This document shows positions 19,433 through 27,888 of a stretch of DNA of 54,307 nt, one piece after another. This DNA comes from UBA1723 sp045641625 (GTDB lineage: Bacteria; Bacteroidota; Bacteroidia; Bacteroidales; Paludibacteraceae): positions 1 to 54,307 of the forward strand of contig JAZUHH010000094.1 in NCBI GenBank assembly GCA_045641625.1. The letters are read 5' to 3'. Below the pieces are notes generated by a model, which did no database searches, had not been told where the DNA came from, and saw nothing but the letters and a program-made list of their open reading frames with translations. The first letter of the stretch is position 1, and every line of letters starts with the position of its first letter. The position numbers and the translations under genes were made by a program.

Positions 19433-19469
19433 TGCTTGGAGTGGATAAATTAAGAAAACATATATAACG

Positions 19470-21527
19470 ATGAATAAGAGAGGTATATTTAATCCTGCTT
19501 GGATAGGACTTATAGCAATGCTGTTGATGCTGCCGTTGGGTATGGCAAATGCACAGATCAAGGCAGTCAAGAATAACACTAATGGTAAGTGGGGTCTTAT
19601 GGATACCAAAAAGAACCGCACCATAGTAAAGGCTATCTATGACGAGGTTGACCCTGCTAACTGTTTTACCGGCAGCAAGGATTTCGCAGTTGTCCGCCAG
19701 GGAAAGTATTGGGGTGTTGTTGACAAGGACGGCAACGAGATGTGCCCGAACATAATCGTCTCAAAGAAGCTGGCTGCACGCGCCGCTAATGCCCAGTGGA
19801 GAAAAGTGAAGGTCGAGGACAATTTGTTCGACGCTGTGGATAAGGCGACTGGCAAGTTCGGTTATTGTAACTACTACGGAGATTTCGTAATCAAGCCAGT
19901 ATTTGATTCTATTGATGTAACAAAGACAATCTCTGAAAAGAGTGAGTATGCTGCAGTAAAGTACAACGGCTGTTGGGGAGCATTGGACCGTCACGGAATG
20001 TTCGTTATCAAGCCTGTATTCATCAAGAAGGCCCAGCTGTTTTCTGCTATGACAGAGATGAGCGAGTATGCCCAGCTTGGACAGACAGCTTACGAGGCTG
20101 TTGACTCGCAGACAAAGAAGAAGGGTTTTGTAAACTATCTTGGAAACTGGATTGTAAAGCCTGTTCTTGATTCTTACGATGAAAAGTGTATCTTTAACTC
20201 TTCCCGTAACTTTGCTGTTGTTCAGCGTACAGGAAAGTGGGGTTGCGTGGATCGTGGCGAGGTTTGGATCGTTAAGCCAACATACGCAACTTCGGAGCAG
20301 GCCAAGAAGCTGGGTTATCAGTGGCAGGCTCAGAATCCTAAGTCAGGAACAAAGGCTTCGCAAGCCCATAATATTGATGATGGAAAGCACAAGCTATCTA
20401 TGTTGGTGTCTGCCAGCTCTACTCCTACAAAGCCTGTAACACCAACAACTCCGACAACACCGGTTAAGCCGGTCAATCCATCTACGCCAAATGGTCCGGC
20501 TGTGTTGGCTCAGGTTCCAACAATCCGCATCATCTCTCCGAAGGATGGTACAGAGTATTCGTCAGAGGAGCAGACTTTTGTTTACGAGGCAAAGACTTCT
20601 GACGGAAGCAAGGCTTCTATCGTAGCTTATATCAACGGCGAGCTTCAGCCTACAACGAAGGGTGTCCGCCAGTTGTCTGACCAGATAACTCTTTCTCTTC
20701 CTCGTAAGGGAGAGGTTACTAGAGTTCAGCTTATCGCAAAGGACTCAAAGGGCTTGAGCAGTGATCCTGCAGTTGTCCGCCTATTCTATCGCGGTGATGC
20801 GACTAAGCCAAATATCCACGTCCTTTCTATCGGAGTCAGTGACTATGACCAGGCTGACTTGAAGCTTCAGCATGCTGCAAAGGACGCTGCCGATTTCTTG
20901 AGCGCAGTCCAGAACAGCAACCTTTCTTATTACACTTCACTTAAGACTGCAAGTCTTGTGACTAACAAGATGGCTAATGACCGCACTATCAAGAAGCAGC
21001 TTGCTAACTTGGTAAACAATGTGGATCAGAACGATGTTGTGTTCATCTATCTGTCAGGTCACGGAGCTAAGGAGGGTGATGACACTTACTTCCTATCTTG
21101 TAATGCAGAGAGTGAAGACTTGTTCTCTACTGCAGTTAGCTTTGATGTCATCCGTTCTGCTACAAAGAGAATGAAGGACAAGAGATGTAAGATATTCATC
21201 TTTATGGATGCCTGCCACTCAGGCGCAATGTATGGACAGAAGGGAATTTCAGATCCTATCACGATGGCTGACCCTGGAATTATCGGTTTCTACTCAAGCA
21301 CAGAGGCCCAGAAGTCCAACGAGAGCGAGGAGTGGAAGAACGGAATATTCACTAAGGCTTTGATCGAAGGATTGAACGGCAAGGCTGCTGACGAGGCTGG
21401 AAACATTACTATCGACGGACTTGAGAAGTACATCCGTCAGGAGGTAAGAAACGCTACAAGCGGTAAGCAGATGCCTATTTTCGAGAACAAGCAGGGTAAC
21501 TACATTTTGTTCCCTAAGAGATACTAA
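19470..21527 (+). CDS. Exported WG-repeat caspase-like protease
   Basis: A signal peptide (to about residue 29, ANAQ) precedes WG-type beta repeats (KWGLMDTKKN, YWGVVDKDGN, CWGALDRHG, KWGCVDRG; about residues 35-270). A Thr/Pro-rich linker and an Ig-like region come next, and then a C14 caspase-fold peptidase domain from about residue 450. The catalytic dyad is visible: His531 in YLSGHGAKEGD and Cys582 in FMDACHSGAM. Caspase-like proteases of this clan usually cut after Arg or Lys. The export signal puts the protease outside the cytoplasm. The WG repeats may bind a target. It sits between the CHASE2 and DUF4384 genes in one apparent operon. Confidence 0.85.
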   Translation: MNKRGIFNPAWIGLIAMLLMLPLGMANAQIKAVKNNTNGKWGLMDTKKNRTIVKAIYDEVDPANCFTGSKDFAVVRQGKYWGVVDKDGNEMCPNIIVSKKLAARAANAQWRKVKVEDNLFDAVDKATGKFGYCNYYGDFVIKPVFDSIDVTKTISEKSEYAAVKYNGCWGALDRHGMFVIKPVFIKKAQLFSAMTEMSEYAQLGQTAYEAVDSQTKKKGFVNYLGNWIVKPVLDSYDEKCIFNSSRNFAVVQRTGKWGCVDRGEVWIVKPTYATSEQAKKLGYQWQAQNPKSGTKASQAHNIDDGKHKLSMLVSASSTPTKPVTPTTPTTPVKPVNPSTPNGPAVLAQVPTIRIISPKDGTEYSSEEQTFVYEAKTSDGSKASIVAYINGELQPTTKGVRQLSDQITLSLPRKGEVTRVQLIAKDSKGLSSDPAVVRLFYRGDATKPNIHVLSIGVSDYDQADLKLQHAAKDAADFLSAVQNSNLSYYTSLKTASLVTNKMANDRTIKKQLANLVNNVDQNDVVFIYLSGHGAKEGDDTYFLSCNAESEDLFSTAVSFDVIRSATKRMKDKRCKIFIFMDACHSGAMYGQKGISDPITMADPGIIGFYSSTEAQKSNESEEWKNGIFTKALIEGLNGKAADEAGNITIDGLEKYIRQEVRNATSGKQMPIFENKQGNYILFPKRY

Positions 21528-21545
21528 TTATTTGTTTAGATAGAT

Positions 21546-21562
21546 TCGACAAAACTTGTCGA
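21546..21562 (+). repeat. Small hairpin between caspase and DUF4384 genes
   Basis: TCGACAA and TTGTCGA form a perfect 7-bp stem with a three-base loop, without a T run. It could moderate read-through or mRNA stability within the operon. Confidence 0.4.
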
Positions 21563-21594
21563 TAAGTATTGTATAACTTTTAAATTATACGCCT

Positions 21595-22464
21595 ATGAGA
21601 AAGTTGATTGTGATGATGGCTTCTCTTGCCATCTCTGCGGTAGCAATGGCAGGTAATATTTTCGTGTATGCTGTTAACGGAACTGCAGAAAAGAAGGTTG
21701 CTGGAAAGTGGGTGGCTCTTGCTAAGCGTGCCGAGCTTTCAGAGAATGATATTGTGAGAGTAAACAAGGGAGCAAGTCTTTCGATAATTGATAGAGGTGC
21801 AGAAAAGATCTATGCAACAGGTGAGGTTGCAGAGAAGAGTGTAAGTGCAATTATCAAGGAGCAGGCAAGCGGAAGCGCGAGCGGTCAGTTCGTGTCGCAT
21901 GCTGTAAAGTCTCTCTTCAGCGGTGGTACAGACAACATCAGCCATCAGGCTGCCGGATGTACTTATCGTGGAGATGTTGTCGAGAGCGACATCGCCAAGT
22001 CTATCCTTTCGAAGAAGTCTGAGGAGGATCTAAGACTTAATGTTGACAATGCCAAGAGCGATTTCGGTATCGCGTTTGATCTTGTTGACAGAACTACGGG
22101 TGAGGTCGTTAATAGCGCAACTGTAGGTCGTGAGGTTTATTTCCGTGTGAAGAACAACAGTGCCAAGATGCTTTACGTGAATGTTCTTGACGTTGCTAGT
22201 GACGGTCAGTTCGCAGAGTGCCTGCCTGTTGATGACGCACAGACACTTTCACATTTGCTTATTCCAAGCAACTGCGTGATTGATCTTTACGATTATCCTA
22301 TCGCACTTACAGAGCCTGTTGGAACTGACAATTTGATCCTTGTCGCTTCAGAGGTTCCTTACGATTTGCGCCAGGTTACTCGTTATTTGAGCATGAAGAA
22401 CCTAAAGGCTGATTCAAAGCAGCAGATCGGTGTTTATGGAAAGACTATTGCAATTATGAAGTAA
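21595..22464 (+). CDS. Exported DUF4384-like protein
   Basis: A 289-aa protein with a signal peptide (residues 1-20, ending AVAMAG). The N-terminal half looks like a small beta domain similar to FecR-type/SH3-like modules (KWVALAKRAELSENDIVRV and SLSIIDRG). The C-terminal half (about residues 150-289) fits DUF4384: GREVYFRVKNNSAKMLYVNVLDVASDGQ followed by a YDLRQVTRYLS end. DUF4384 is often fused to or encoded beside caspase-like peptidases, which agrees with the preceding gene. No catalytic residues are evident; a regulatory or substrate role for the caspase is inference. Confidence 0.72.
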   Translation: MRKLIVMMASLAISAVAMAGNIFVYAVNGTAEKKVAGKWVALAKRAELSENDIVRVNKGASLSIIDRGAEKIYATGEVAEKSVSAIIKEQASGSASGQFVSHAVKSLFSGGTDNISHQAAGCTYRGDVVESDIAKSILSKKSEEDLRLNVDNAKSDFGIAFDLVDRTTGEVVNSATVGREVYFRVKNNSAKMLYVNVLDVASDGQFAECLPVDDAQTLSHLLIPSNCVIDLYDYPIALTEPVGTDNLILVASEVPYDLRQVTRYLSMKNLKADSKQQIGVYGKTIAIMK

Positions 22465-22482
22465 TAGATATTTTAATATAAA

Positions 22483-22553
22483 AGAACCGTGGTAACGGTT
22501 CGTCTTCATAGCCCAGGGTTGGAGTTTGGCGAAAGCCAAACAACTACCCTGGG
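22483..22553 (+). repeat. REP palindrome 1, plus orientation
   Basis: Starts with an AGAACCGT-type head whose AACCGT pairs with ACGGTT, followed by a large nested hairpin: CCCAGGGT pairs with ACCCTGGG, enclosing TTTGGC-GAAA-GCCAAA. Two related copies lie beside the transposase gene. Confidence 0.8.
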
Positions 22554-22562
22554 ATTTTTGTT

Positions 22563-22629
22563 CCCCACGGTAGCCAATCGTTTCGCGATTGTCAACCGTG
22601 GGCTTTGTAGCGAACCGTTCCACGGTTCT
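22563..22629 (-). repeat. REP palindrome 2, minus orientation
   Basis: Read on the minus strand it begins AGAACCGTGGAACGGTTCG like REP 1 and ends with a hairpin of CCCACGGT with ACCGTGGG around an ATCGCGAAACGAT inner stem. It abuts and overlaps the last base or two of the transposase stop codon. With REP 1 it forms a head-out inverted pair. Confidence 0.8.
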
Positions 22630-23086
22630 ATTCGTAGAAATCCCAATCTATTGTTTCATTGGCATGTTTTGCAAAATCTTCCAGTTCTGAAAGATATGTC
22701 ATTGGTGTGTTTAGGTGGTGAGACTCTTGGTTCTTGATGTAGTTTATTACCTTTGGAACAAGACTGTGAGAGACTGAAAAGGCGGCAAAATGATGTTGCC
22801 AATAGAATCCCCTGTCTTTGTATTTTGCATTGATTTTCAGTGATGATAGTCTTTTTATTTCCTTGACGATGTCGGAAATGCTTTTCTGCATATTTGTCTT
22901 TACGAGAAGGTGGATGTGGTCAGGCATTCCATTGCATGCCAACACAATACAACCATGACTGCTTGACACAGTATGAAACAAACTGATAATCTCATCCTTA
23001 ATGTCGTAGGTTAGAATCGGCTCTCTGTTCTTTGTAGAGAATACGATATGCAGATAAACTGATGATAAACTTCCCATATTAGTCAC
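22628..23086 (-). mobile_element. REP-associated tyrosine transposase (IS200/IS605-like Y1)
   Basis: A 152-aa single-strand HUH transposase of the Y1 family. The metal-binding HUH motif is in MPDHIHLLVKTN (about residues 53-64), the N-terminal strand is SSVYLHIVFSTKNREP, and the candidate nucleophile is the Tyr in NYIKNQESHH. M4 at 23077 could be the true start. It is the only gene between REP 2 and REP 3, the layout of a domesticated RAYT that acts on REP sequences rather than an IS that moves itself. No accessory tnpB and no target-site duplication are seen. Confidence 0.88.
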
Positions 23087-23092
23087 TTTTCT

Positions 23093-23159
23093 AGAACCAT
23101 GGCAACAGTTCGTTTTTATAGCCTATGGTTGATTGAGCGAAGCGATAATCTACTGTAGG
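23093..23159 (+). repeat. REP palindrome 3, plus orientation
   Basis: The AGAACCATGGCAACAGTTCG head aligns with REP 1, and the body (CCTATGGTTGATT, GCGAAGC, AATCTACTGTAGG) folds into a similar but more diverged hairpin. It lies six bases beyond the transposase start. Confidence 0.7.
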
Positions 23160-23168
23160 TGATTATTG

Positions 23169-23690
23169 TTACGCATACATTCCGACTTTCTTTATTGAAA
23201 GGTCAGAGAATACCTTTTTGTAGTTTTTGTCTGATAACAGGGGAGCGTAGCAATAGAATTTTTGAATCGTTTTGAAATAGCTGTTTCTTGTTCTGATGCC
23301 TATAACTATAGCTTCGTCAATAACTGTGCCTCTTGACTGTTCAGGAATTACCTTGTACCTTAGCTGTTCCCAAGGGGCTTCGAAAGTCTGTTCCTTGTTG
23401 TATTTCAAGTATTTGAATGTTACAAAGCCATTTTGTTCGCTCACTTCAAGCAGGTAGTATTTCGCCTCGATAAAGATAGGGATTCCAATAAAGAGAAAAA
23501 ACAATACGAAGGGCACCAATAGTATCCAAAATGCATTTACTCCTGCTTGGGGATATGACACATAGGCACATACGCTCATCATCAAAAAGATAAAAGTGTA
23601 ATAGAAAGTCACCAAAGGCAGTTTAAGTCTTTCTTTCAGCAAATACCAAAGTCTGTTTCTGTATAGCATAATGTTATCGTGTTTGTTCAC
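23169..23690 (-). CDS. Two-helix membrane protein, function unknown
   Basis: 173 aa with two adjacent hydrophobic segments (about residues 25-45 and 50-72), then a soluble half of beta-rich character (YYLLEVSEQNGFVTFKYLKYN ending in FSDLSIKKV). The layout resembles YcxB-type proteins with a C-terminal PH-like domain, but I cannot assign a family with confidence. It lies two bases after the stop of the deformylase gene on the same strand, so it is probably co-transcribed with def. Confidence 0.6.
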   Translation of the reverse strand: MNKHDNIMLYRNRLWYLLKERLKLPLVTFYYTFIFLMMSVCAYVSYPQAGVNAFWILLVPFVLFFLFIGIPIFIEAKYYLLEVSEQNGFVTFKYLKYNKEQTFEAPWEQLRYKVIPEQSRGTVIDEAIVIGIRTRNSYFKTIQKFYCYAPLLSDKNYKKVFSDLSIKKVGMYA

Positions 23691-23692
23691 CT

Positions 23693-24103
23693 TTATATAA
23701 GTATTCCGTTGCAGTGGTCAACTTCGTGTTGGATTATCTGTGCTGTCCAGCCTTTGTATCTCTTCTTTTGAGGTTTGAAGTCCATGTCTTGAAACTCTAC
23801 CTCAATCTCGTCAAAGCGAAGAGTTTTCTTGATTCCTGGCAGAGACAGACATCCCTCCTCGGTTGGATAGGGTTTTGATTTCTTTGTTATTACCGGGTTG
23901 ATTAGCACCACCTGTTTCTTTCCGTCGCAGATTACTATGATGTTCTTTGATACGCCAATCATGTTGGCGGCCATGCCTACGCAACCGTCCAAATGTGCGC
24001 GGAGTGTGTCAAGCAGGTCTATAGCCACTTGCTTGTCCTCGTGAGTTGCCGGCTCCGACTTGATAGCCAAGAATGCCGGGTCGTGCATTATGTCCTTTAC
24101 CAT
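23693..24103 (-). CDS. def: Peptide deformylase (small form)
   Basis: Metallohydrolase removing the formyl group from nascent proteins. Motif 2 EEGCLS and motif 3 QHEVDH supply the Cys and two His metal ligands and the catalytic Glu. Motif 1 reads GMAANMIG, so the usual Gln of GLAAPQIG is Met, as in a shorter PDF subgroup also found in Firmicutes. The start at 24103 (MVKDIMHDPAFL) gives 136 aa and fits the homology and the promoter 31 bases upstream; upstream in-frame codons would add a non-homologous extension. It heads a two-gene unit with the membrane protein. Confidence 0.88.
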   Translation of the reverse strand: MVKDIMHDPAFLAIKSEPATHEDKQVAIDLLDTLRAHLDGCVGMAANMIGVSKNIIVICDGKKQVVLINPVITKKSKPYPTEEGCLSLPGIKKTLRFDEIEVEFQDMDFKPQKKRYKGWTAQIIQHEVDHCNGILI

Positions 24104-24133
24104 GAGTATTCCTAGTTTTTGTGATATTGTGTA

Positions 24134-24162
24134 CAAATGTAGTAAAAATAATGTTGAAACAA
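24134..24162 (-). promoter_or_regulatory. Promoter for def
   Basis: On the minus strand, TTG at 24162-24160 and TACATTTG at 24141-24134 are 18 bases apart. The def start is 31 bases downstream. Between this promoter and the hairpin at 24444 I see no convincing gene. Confidence 0.55.
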
Positions 24163-24443
24163 TGCTGTTTTGTTCGTAAATGTCTAAACTTTTGTTGATT
24201 AGGTTATGGTACAGGCGCAGAAAAGGATATTGTCTGCTTTTTGTTCCTGACAAGGAAAAGTCTTTTGTCTTTCGGCTGTGAAAGAGATTTCATGTCGGTT
24301 CGCTTTTTGTGTTCTGCCATGTGATGTGTCGAGTTGGGCAATCTGCTTTTGTCAAAAGCCATGAAGGACAAATTCTGAATGTCCTGCAGTTTTTGGTAAG
24401 GCATGGAATTGTTCTGCAATAGGAATTGCCAAGGACGCTATAT

Positions 24444-24485
24444 AAAGCAAGAGCCGCAAGATGTATGTCTTGCGGCTCTTGCTTT
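24444..24485 (-). terminator. Strong hairpin after the flavodoxin gene
   Basis: A perfect 18-bp stem (24444-24461 with 24468-24485) with a six-base loop lies 15 bases beyond the stop of the flavodoxin-like gene. The T run is better on the plus strand (CTTTTTG), so it may act in both directions. Confidence 0.75.
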
Positions 24486-24500
24486 TTGTTGGCAAAACAG

Positions 24501-25334
24501 CTATCTCACAACTTTTGTGAATTCCGGTTTTGCTCCCTCCTCATTGCTGACGATAACAAATACTTCCGACTCTCTTGGGATTGATATGTCCATCCTGGTA
24601 ATGAAGTCGTATTCTGTACCTTTTTTTGTTTTACGGCTCTTTACCCCTATAGGTGTGCCAAGAGGGAAAGGGTAGTCTCCACAAGCAGCATTGAATATGC
24701 TTTTCTCCTCGTCGTTCAAAGTTTCCATATTAGAGAACGAATCTAGCTCCTCTGCCTCTCCAGTCTTTATTCCGTTGCGGATAAGGAACTCCTCAACTTC
24801 TTCCTCTGCCTTGGCAAGTCTTGCGTTGCGGACTCCGTAGCCTTCATTGAACGATACATTCTGTGTCAAGTTGTTTTCAAAATCAATTACGCTAGACTCC
24901 AAGCCTCCGCTTCCGAATGTGCAGAAAGGAATGACAACCTTGTTTGAAAGGTCAGCGTTCTTTACCCAGGTTCTCATCGGAGGAGCGGCAACACCACACC
25001 ATACAGGGAAACCGACATAGATTGTGTCGTAGTTTGCGATGTCCTTGCCCGTAGGCTTGATTGCAGGGAATACGCCATTGTCCAGCTCGTTCTTGCAACG
25101 GCTGACAGTCTCGTCGAAAGTTCCGCTGTAAGGCTGTTCCGCTACGACAGAGTCGATGTCTGCGCAGACTGACTTTGCGATGATGTTTGCCACCTGCTCT
25201 GTGGCATGAGTCTGCGAGTAGTAGATGACGATGGATTTGGATTGTTGGCTTGTGCTCTGCTGATCGCTACAGCTTGTAGCCACTGCGATAGATGAAAGAG
25301 CACACAAATTGATCAATGTCTTTTTCATTTTCAA
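24501..25334 (-). CDS. Flavodoxin-like lipoprotein
   Basis: 277 aa. The signal peptide ends in a lipobox (VATSC, Cys22), predicting an envelope-anchored protein. Residues about 33-190 match a flavodoxin fold: IVIYYSQTHATEQVA is the FMN phosphate loop, YDTIYVGFPVWCG and CTFGSGGLESS the later FMN-contacting loops. A C-terminal extension of about 80 residues (from about FSNMETLN on) has no family I recognise. A redox role outside the cytoplasm is inference. It is expressed alone from its own promoter and terminator. Confidence 0.82.
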   Translation of the reverse strand: MKMKKTLINLCALSSIAVATSCSDQQSTSQQSKSIVIYYSQTHATEQVANIIAKSVCADIDSVVAEQPYSGTFDETVSRCKNELDNGVFPAIKPTGKDIANYDTIYVGFPVWCGVAAPPMRTWVKNADLSNKVVIPFCTFGSGGLESSVIDFENNLTQNVSFNEGYGVRNARLAKAEEEVEEFLIRNGIKTGEAEELDSFSNMETLNDEEKSIFNAACGDYPFPLGTPIGVKSRKTKKGTEYDFITRMDISIPRESEVFVIVSNEEGAKPEFTKVVR

Positions 25335-25354
25335 ACTGATTGTTTATTTGGTTG

Positions 25355-25362
25355 CAAAGATA
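25355..25362 (-). promoter_or_regulatory. -7 element for the flavodoxin-like gene
   Basis: TATCTTTG on the minus strand followed by GC, 21 bases before the start codon at 25334. The -33 region is T-rich without a clear TTG. Confidence 0.55.
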
Positions 25363-25447
25363 CAAAAAGATGTAAAAGAAACACTTACACAAAGGTGTAA
25401 AGATAATACGTTGACAGCAAAGCAGTTTATATTTTTGTTCCGGTCTC

Positions 25448-25477
25448 TTGCTTTTTTGATATTTATGCTTAATTTTG
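25448..25477 (+). promoter_or_regulatory. Candidate promoter for the AT-rich two-gene island
   Basis: TTG at 25448-25450, a 19-base spacer and TAATTTTG at 25470-25477. The first start codon is 170 bases further on, so an untranslated leader is implied. I see no gene in 25363-25646. Confidence 0.45.
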
Positions 25478-25646
25478 CACAAGCATTTAGATATGCTGTA
25501 AATATTTTATACAAGCGTTTACTTGCTTGCTTAGGTCTTACAAATCGGCAAAATTTGAATTACGTCCTATAGCAATGGTACGATTCCTGCGCTTGTTTAT
25601 GTTTTGAAAATTGACCTCGGGGAATTGGGGAGAAAAGGATTGTATT

Positions 25647-27881
25647 ATGAAAAAAATATTCTTTTTGACTATTGTATGTTTTTTCTTTTTAGAATTATTA
25701 GGACAATCTAAATCACCTTTGGATTATAATCCTGAACATGCTAAATTTAAAGCTATTGTACAAATGAATTATTGTGTCAGTGCAATGACTAGTATGATAG
25801 AAAACCAGTCCTTGGATGTTTTACAAAAAGAATCGGATAGATTGCTCAACAATTTGACGTTAACTGAGGTTGTTGGTATGCCGGAAATCCAGCGTTTTAG
25901 AAATGATTTGATAAATGCCGTTTCCAATTTCGAAATAACTGCAGAAGAGAGGTCATTAACCAAAAGAGTAATGTCATTAAAGCGAGATGCTTTAAAGTGG
26001 GATGCGCTTTCGAATGCAATGTCTTCGCCTATGGTTCTCACTCAAAGCAGTAATCTCGCTCAGGGGGTGTTTTATACACTGCTAACTGCAGCTAGATCTG
26101 CAGTTGAGTATAAAAAATCTTCCGGCGAATTAGACATTGAGGAGTTGAAAGCCATGTGGACTTTGAGAGAGGAAGATATGAAAGAAATCAGGAATTTGCG
26201 ATTAGAGGCTTTCCAAAATACAGTTAAACTTTATGAAAAATATAGCCTTTCTGAAACAGATAGATTGACAGAAGAAACAGCAAAGGAATATATTACATAT
26301 TTGTCTGAACCTAATAACAAAAAAAAGTTAAGAGTTCTATTGGATAACGCTGGCAAATTTTATATGCTACCATCTTATTATTATCATGTAGGTATGACAT
26401 ATTTAGATTTAAATCAGTATGCCAAAGCAAAACCATATTTAGATAAATATTTGGATTTATATTCAAAGGCTCCTATTTTTAGATATGATGAAATGTCAGG
26501 TTGTGTTGCATTAGCAAAACTTGCTAACGAGCAAAATTTGTCTTTTCAAGCAGCAGAAGTTTTGATAAATAAGGCTATAAAAAATTTGCCCAATAATAGT
26601 GCTGCTATTATGCAGTGTGCTCTTGTGTATATAACTAAATTTAAAATGGTAAGCAAAGGACTTAATTTGATTCGTGTAGGAATTGATAACCCTCGTGCGT
26701 CAGATAAGGATTTGTTAATCATGTTAGCTTCAAAGTTAATGACGTTAGCAAAATTATACCCAGAATACGATGATTTATTACATGCAGTTGACGCTTCTAG
26801 TAACATAGATTTGGGAACATATATGATTTATCTAGTTAATACAGGTGCATCATGGGGGCAAATTCAAAAGTACTTGAGTTTCGAAGATGAGAGCTATCGC
26901 AATTTTACGTTGATAGGAACTCATTTAAATAATGCACTTAAAATTAAGACCAACGAGAATATTGTAACATCACTAAATTCTGCTAGAATTTATATTGAAA
27001 CGCATAGTAATGATGAAATAGTAATTAGACAATTGAAATTTAAGCAGGAAGGCTGGTTGTCAATGGACGATATCAATAAGGTCGATTGTTTTGAGAAAAA
27101 TAAAGACAAAGGATTGATGTATTCCTTTGTTGAATCTGTTGACAAGAAAAATAAGTTGTTTGTTTTAAGGAAGGACATAGATGTTAATAGTTTAAAAAAC
27201 GACAGTAAGTTTCCTCGTTCTTCTGAATTTACTTTGAATCAAAATGATATAGATGATCTTGTTGATTTTTGTAATGATAACCCAAGACCCAAGGCTCCAA
27301 GGTTAATATGTTCACCTGACAAAGAAGTGTCTGGAGAATTAAGGGTGTCATCTAAAAAATTGTTGGCTAAGAACTTGTCAAGTAAAGAAATAAGTTTCCT
27401 TAAAAGTAGATGTGGAATAGCAATTGCGCCTAATGTGTCGTTAAAAGAGCGCTATAATAATCCTATTAAATATGTGGGACGAGTAGAAGATGCGTACCTT
27501 CCTTTCCATTCGGGAAAAATGTCAGGCGATTATCTTCGTATTCGTTTTAATGATGGCACAACTTTGATGTATAAATATAATGATGATACAAAGAAGTTAG
27601 ATCCATATTTATATGTAAATGTGTCTGACCATACCCCAAAATTTACATATTCTAAAATTGCAATTTCAGAGGCGTGTAATGTTGATAATAGAATTTCACA
27701 ACCAGATGATACGCAAACATTATTGTTGGTAAAAGATGATGGAACGATTGAAAGTGTTTCCGGTTTGTTGATTGATACGACTCCGTGGTATGTTCCCAAT
27801 AGTGTAAAACAATGGTTGAAAGATGTAGTGAAGGAGGAAAATAAAGTTATGATGATTAATATAGATGATTTGAAATTTTGA
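25647..27881 (+). CDS. Exported TPR-containing protein, function unknown
   Basis: 744 aa from the ATG at 25647, chosen because MKKIFFLTIVCFFFLELLGQ is a clean signal peptide; upstream in-frame codons would bury it. Residues about 60-230 look helical, residues about 240-330 contain TPR-like repeats (YYYHVGMTYLDLNQYAKAKPYLDKYLDLY and the following pair), and the last 150 residues are beta-rich with a YLRIRFNDGTTLMYKYNDDT strand pair. No catalytic motif is recognised. Codon use is much richer in A/T than the flanking core genes. It is followed eight bases later by another exported protein, so the two likely form a unit. Confidence 0.65.
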   Translation: MKKIFFLTIVCFFFLELLGQSKSPLDYNPEHAKFKAIVQMNYCVSAMTSMIENQSLDVLQKESDRLLNNLTLTEVVGMPEIQRFRNDLINAVSNFEITAEERSLTKRVMSLKRDALKWDALSNAMSSPMVLTQSSNLAQGVFYTLLTAARSAVEYKKSSGELDIEELKAMWTLREEDMKEIRNLRLEAFQNTVKLYEKYSLSETDRLTEETAKEYITYLSEPNNKKKLRVLLDNAGKFYMLPSYYYHVGMTYLDLNQYAKAKPYLDKYLDLYSKAPIFRYDEMSGCVALAKLANEQNLSFQAAEVLINKAIKNLPNNSAAIMQCALVYITKFKMVSKGLNLIRVGIDNPRASDKDLLIMLASKLMTLAKLYPEYDDLLHAVDASSNIDLGTYMIYLVNTGASWGQIQKYLSFEDESYRNFTLIGTHLNNALKIKTNENIVTSLNSARIYIETHSNDEIVIRQLKFKQEGWLSMDDINKVDCFEKNKDKGLMYSFVESVDKKNKLFVLRKDIDVNSLKNDSKFPRSSEFTLNQNDIDDLVDFCNDNPRPKAPRLICSPDKEVSGELRVSSKKLLAKNLSSKEISFLKSRCGIAIAPNVSLKERYNNPIKYVGRVEDAYLPFHSGKMSGDYLRIRFNDGTTLMYKYNDDTKKLDPYLYVNVSDHTPKFTYSKIAISEACNVDNRISQPDDTQTLLLVKDDGTIESVSGLLIDTTPWYVPNSVKQWLKDVVKEENKVMMINIDDLKF

Positions 27882-27888
27882 TAGATAG

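Noticed and set aside
24204..24419. 71-codon minus-strand frame between def and the flavodoxin gene
   Set aside because: No family resemblance, no clear start signal, and it overlaps a leader region and precedes a stronger def promoter; not enough to call a gene.
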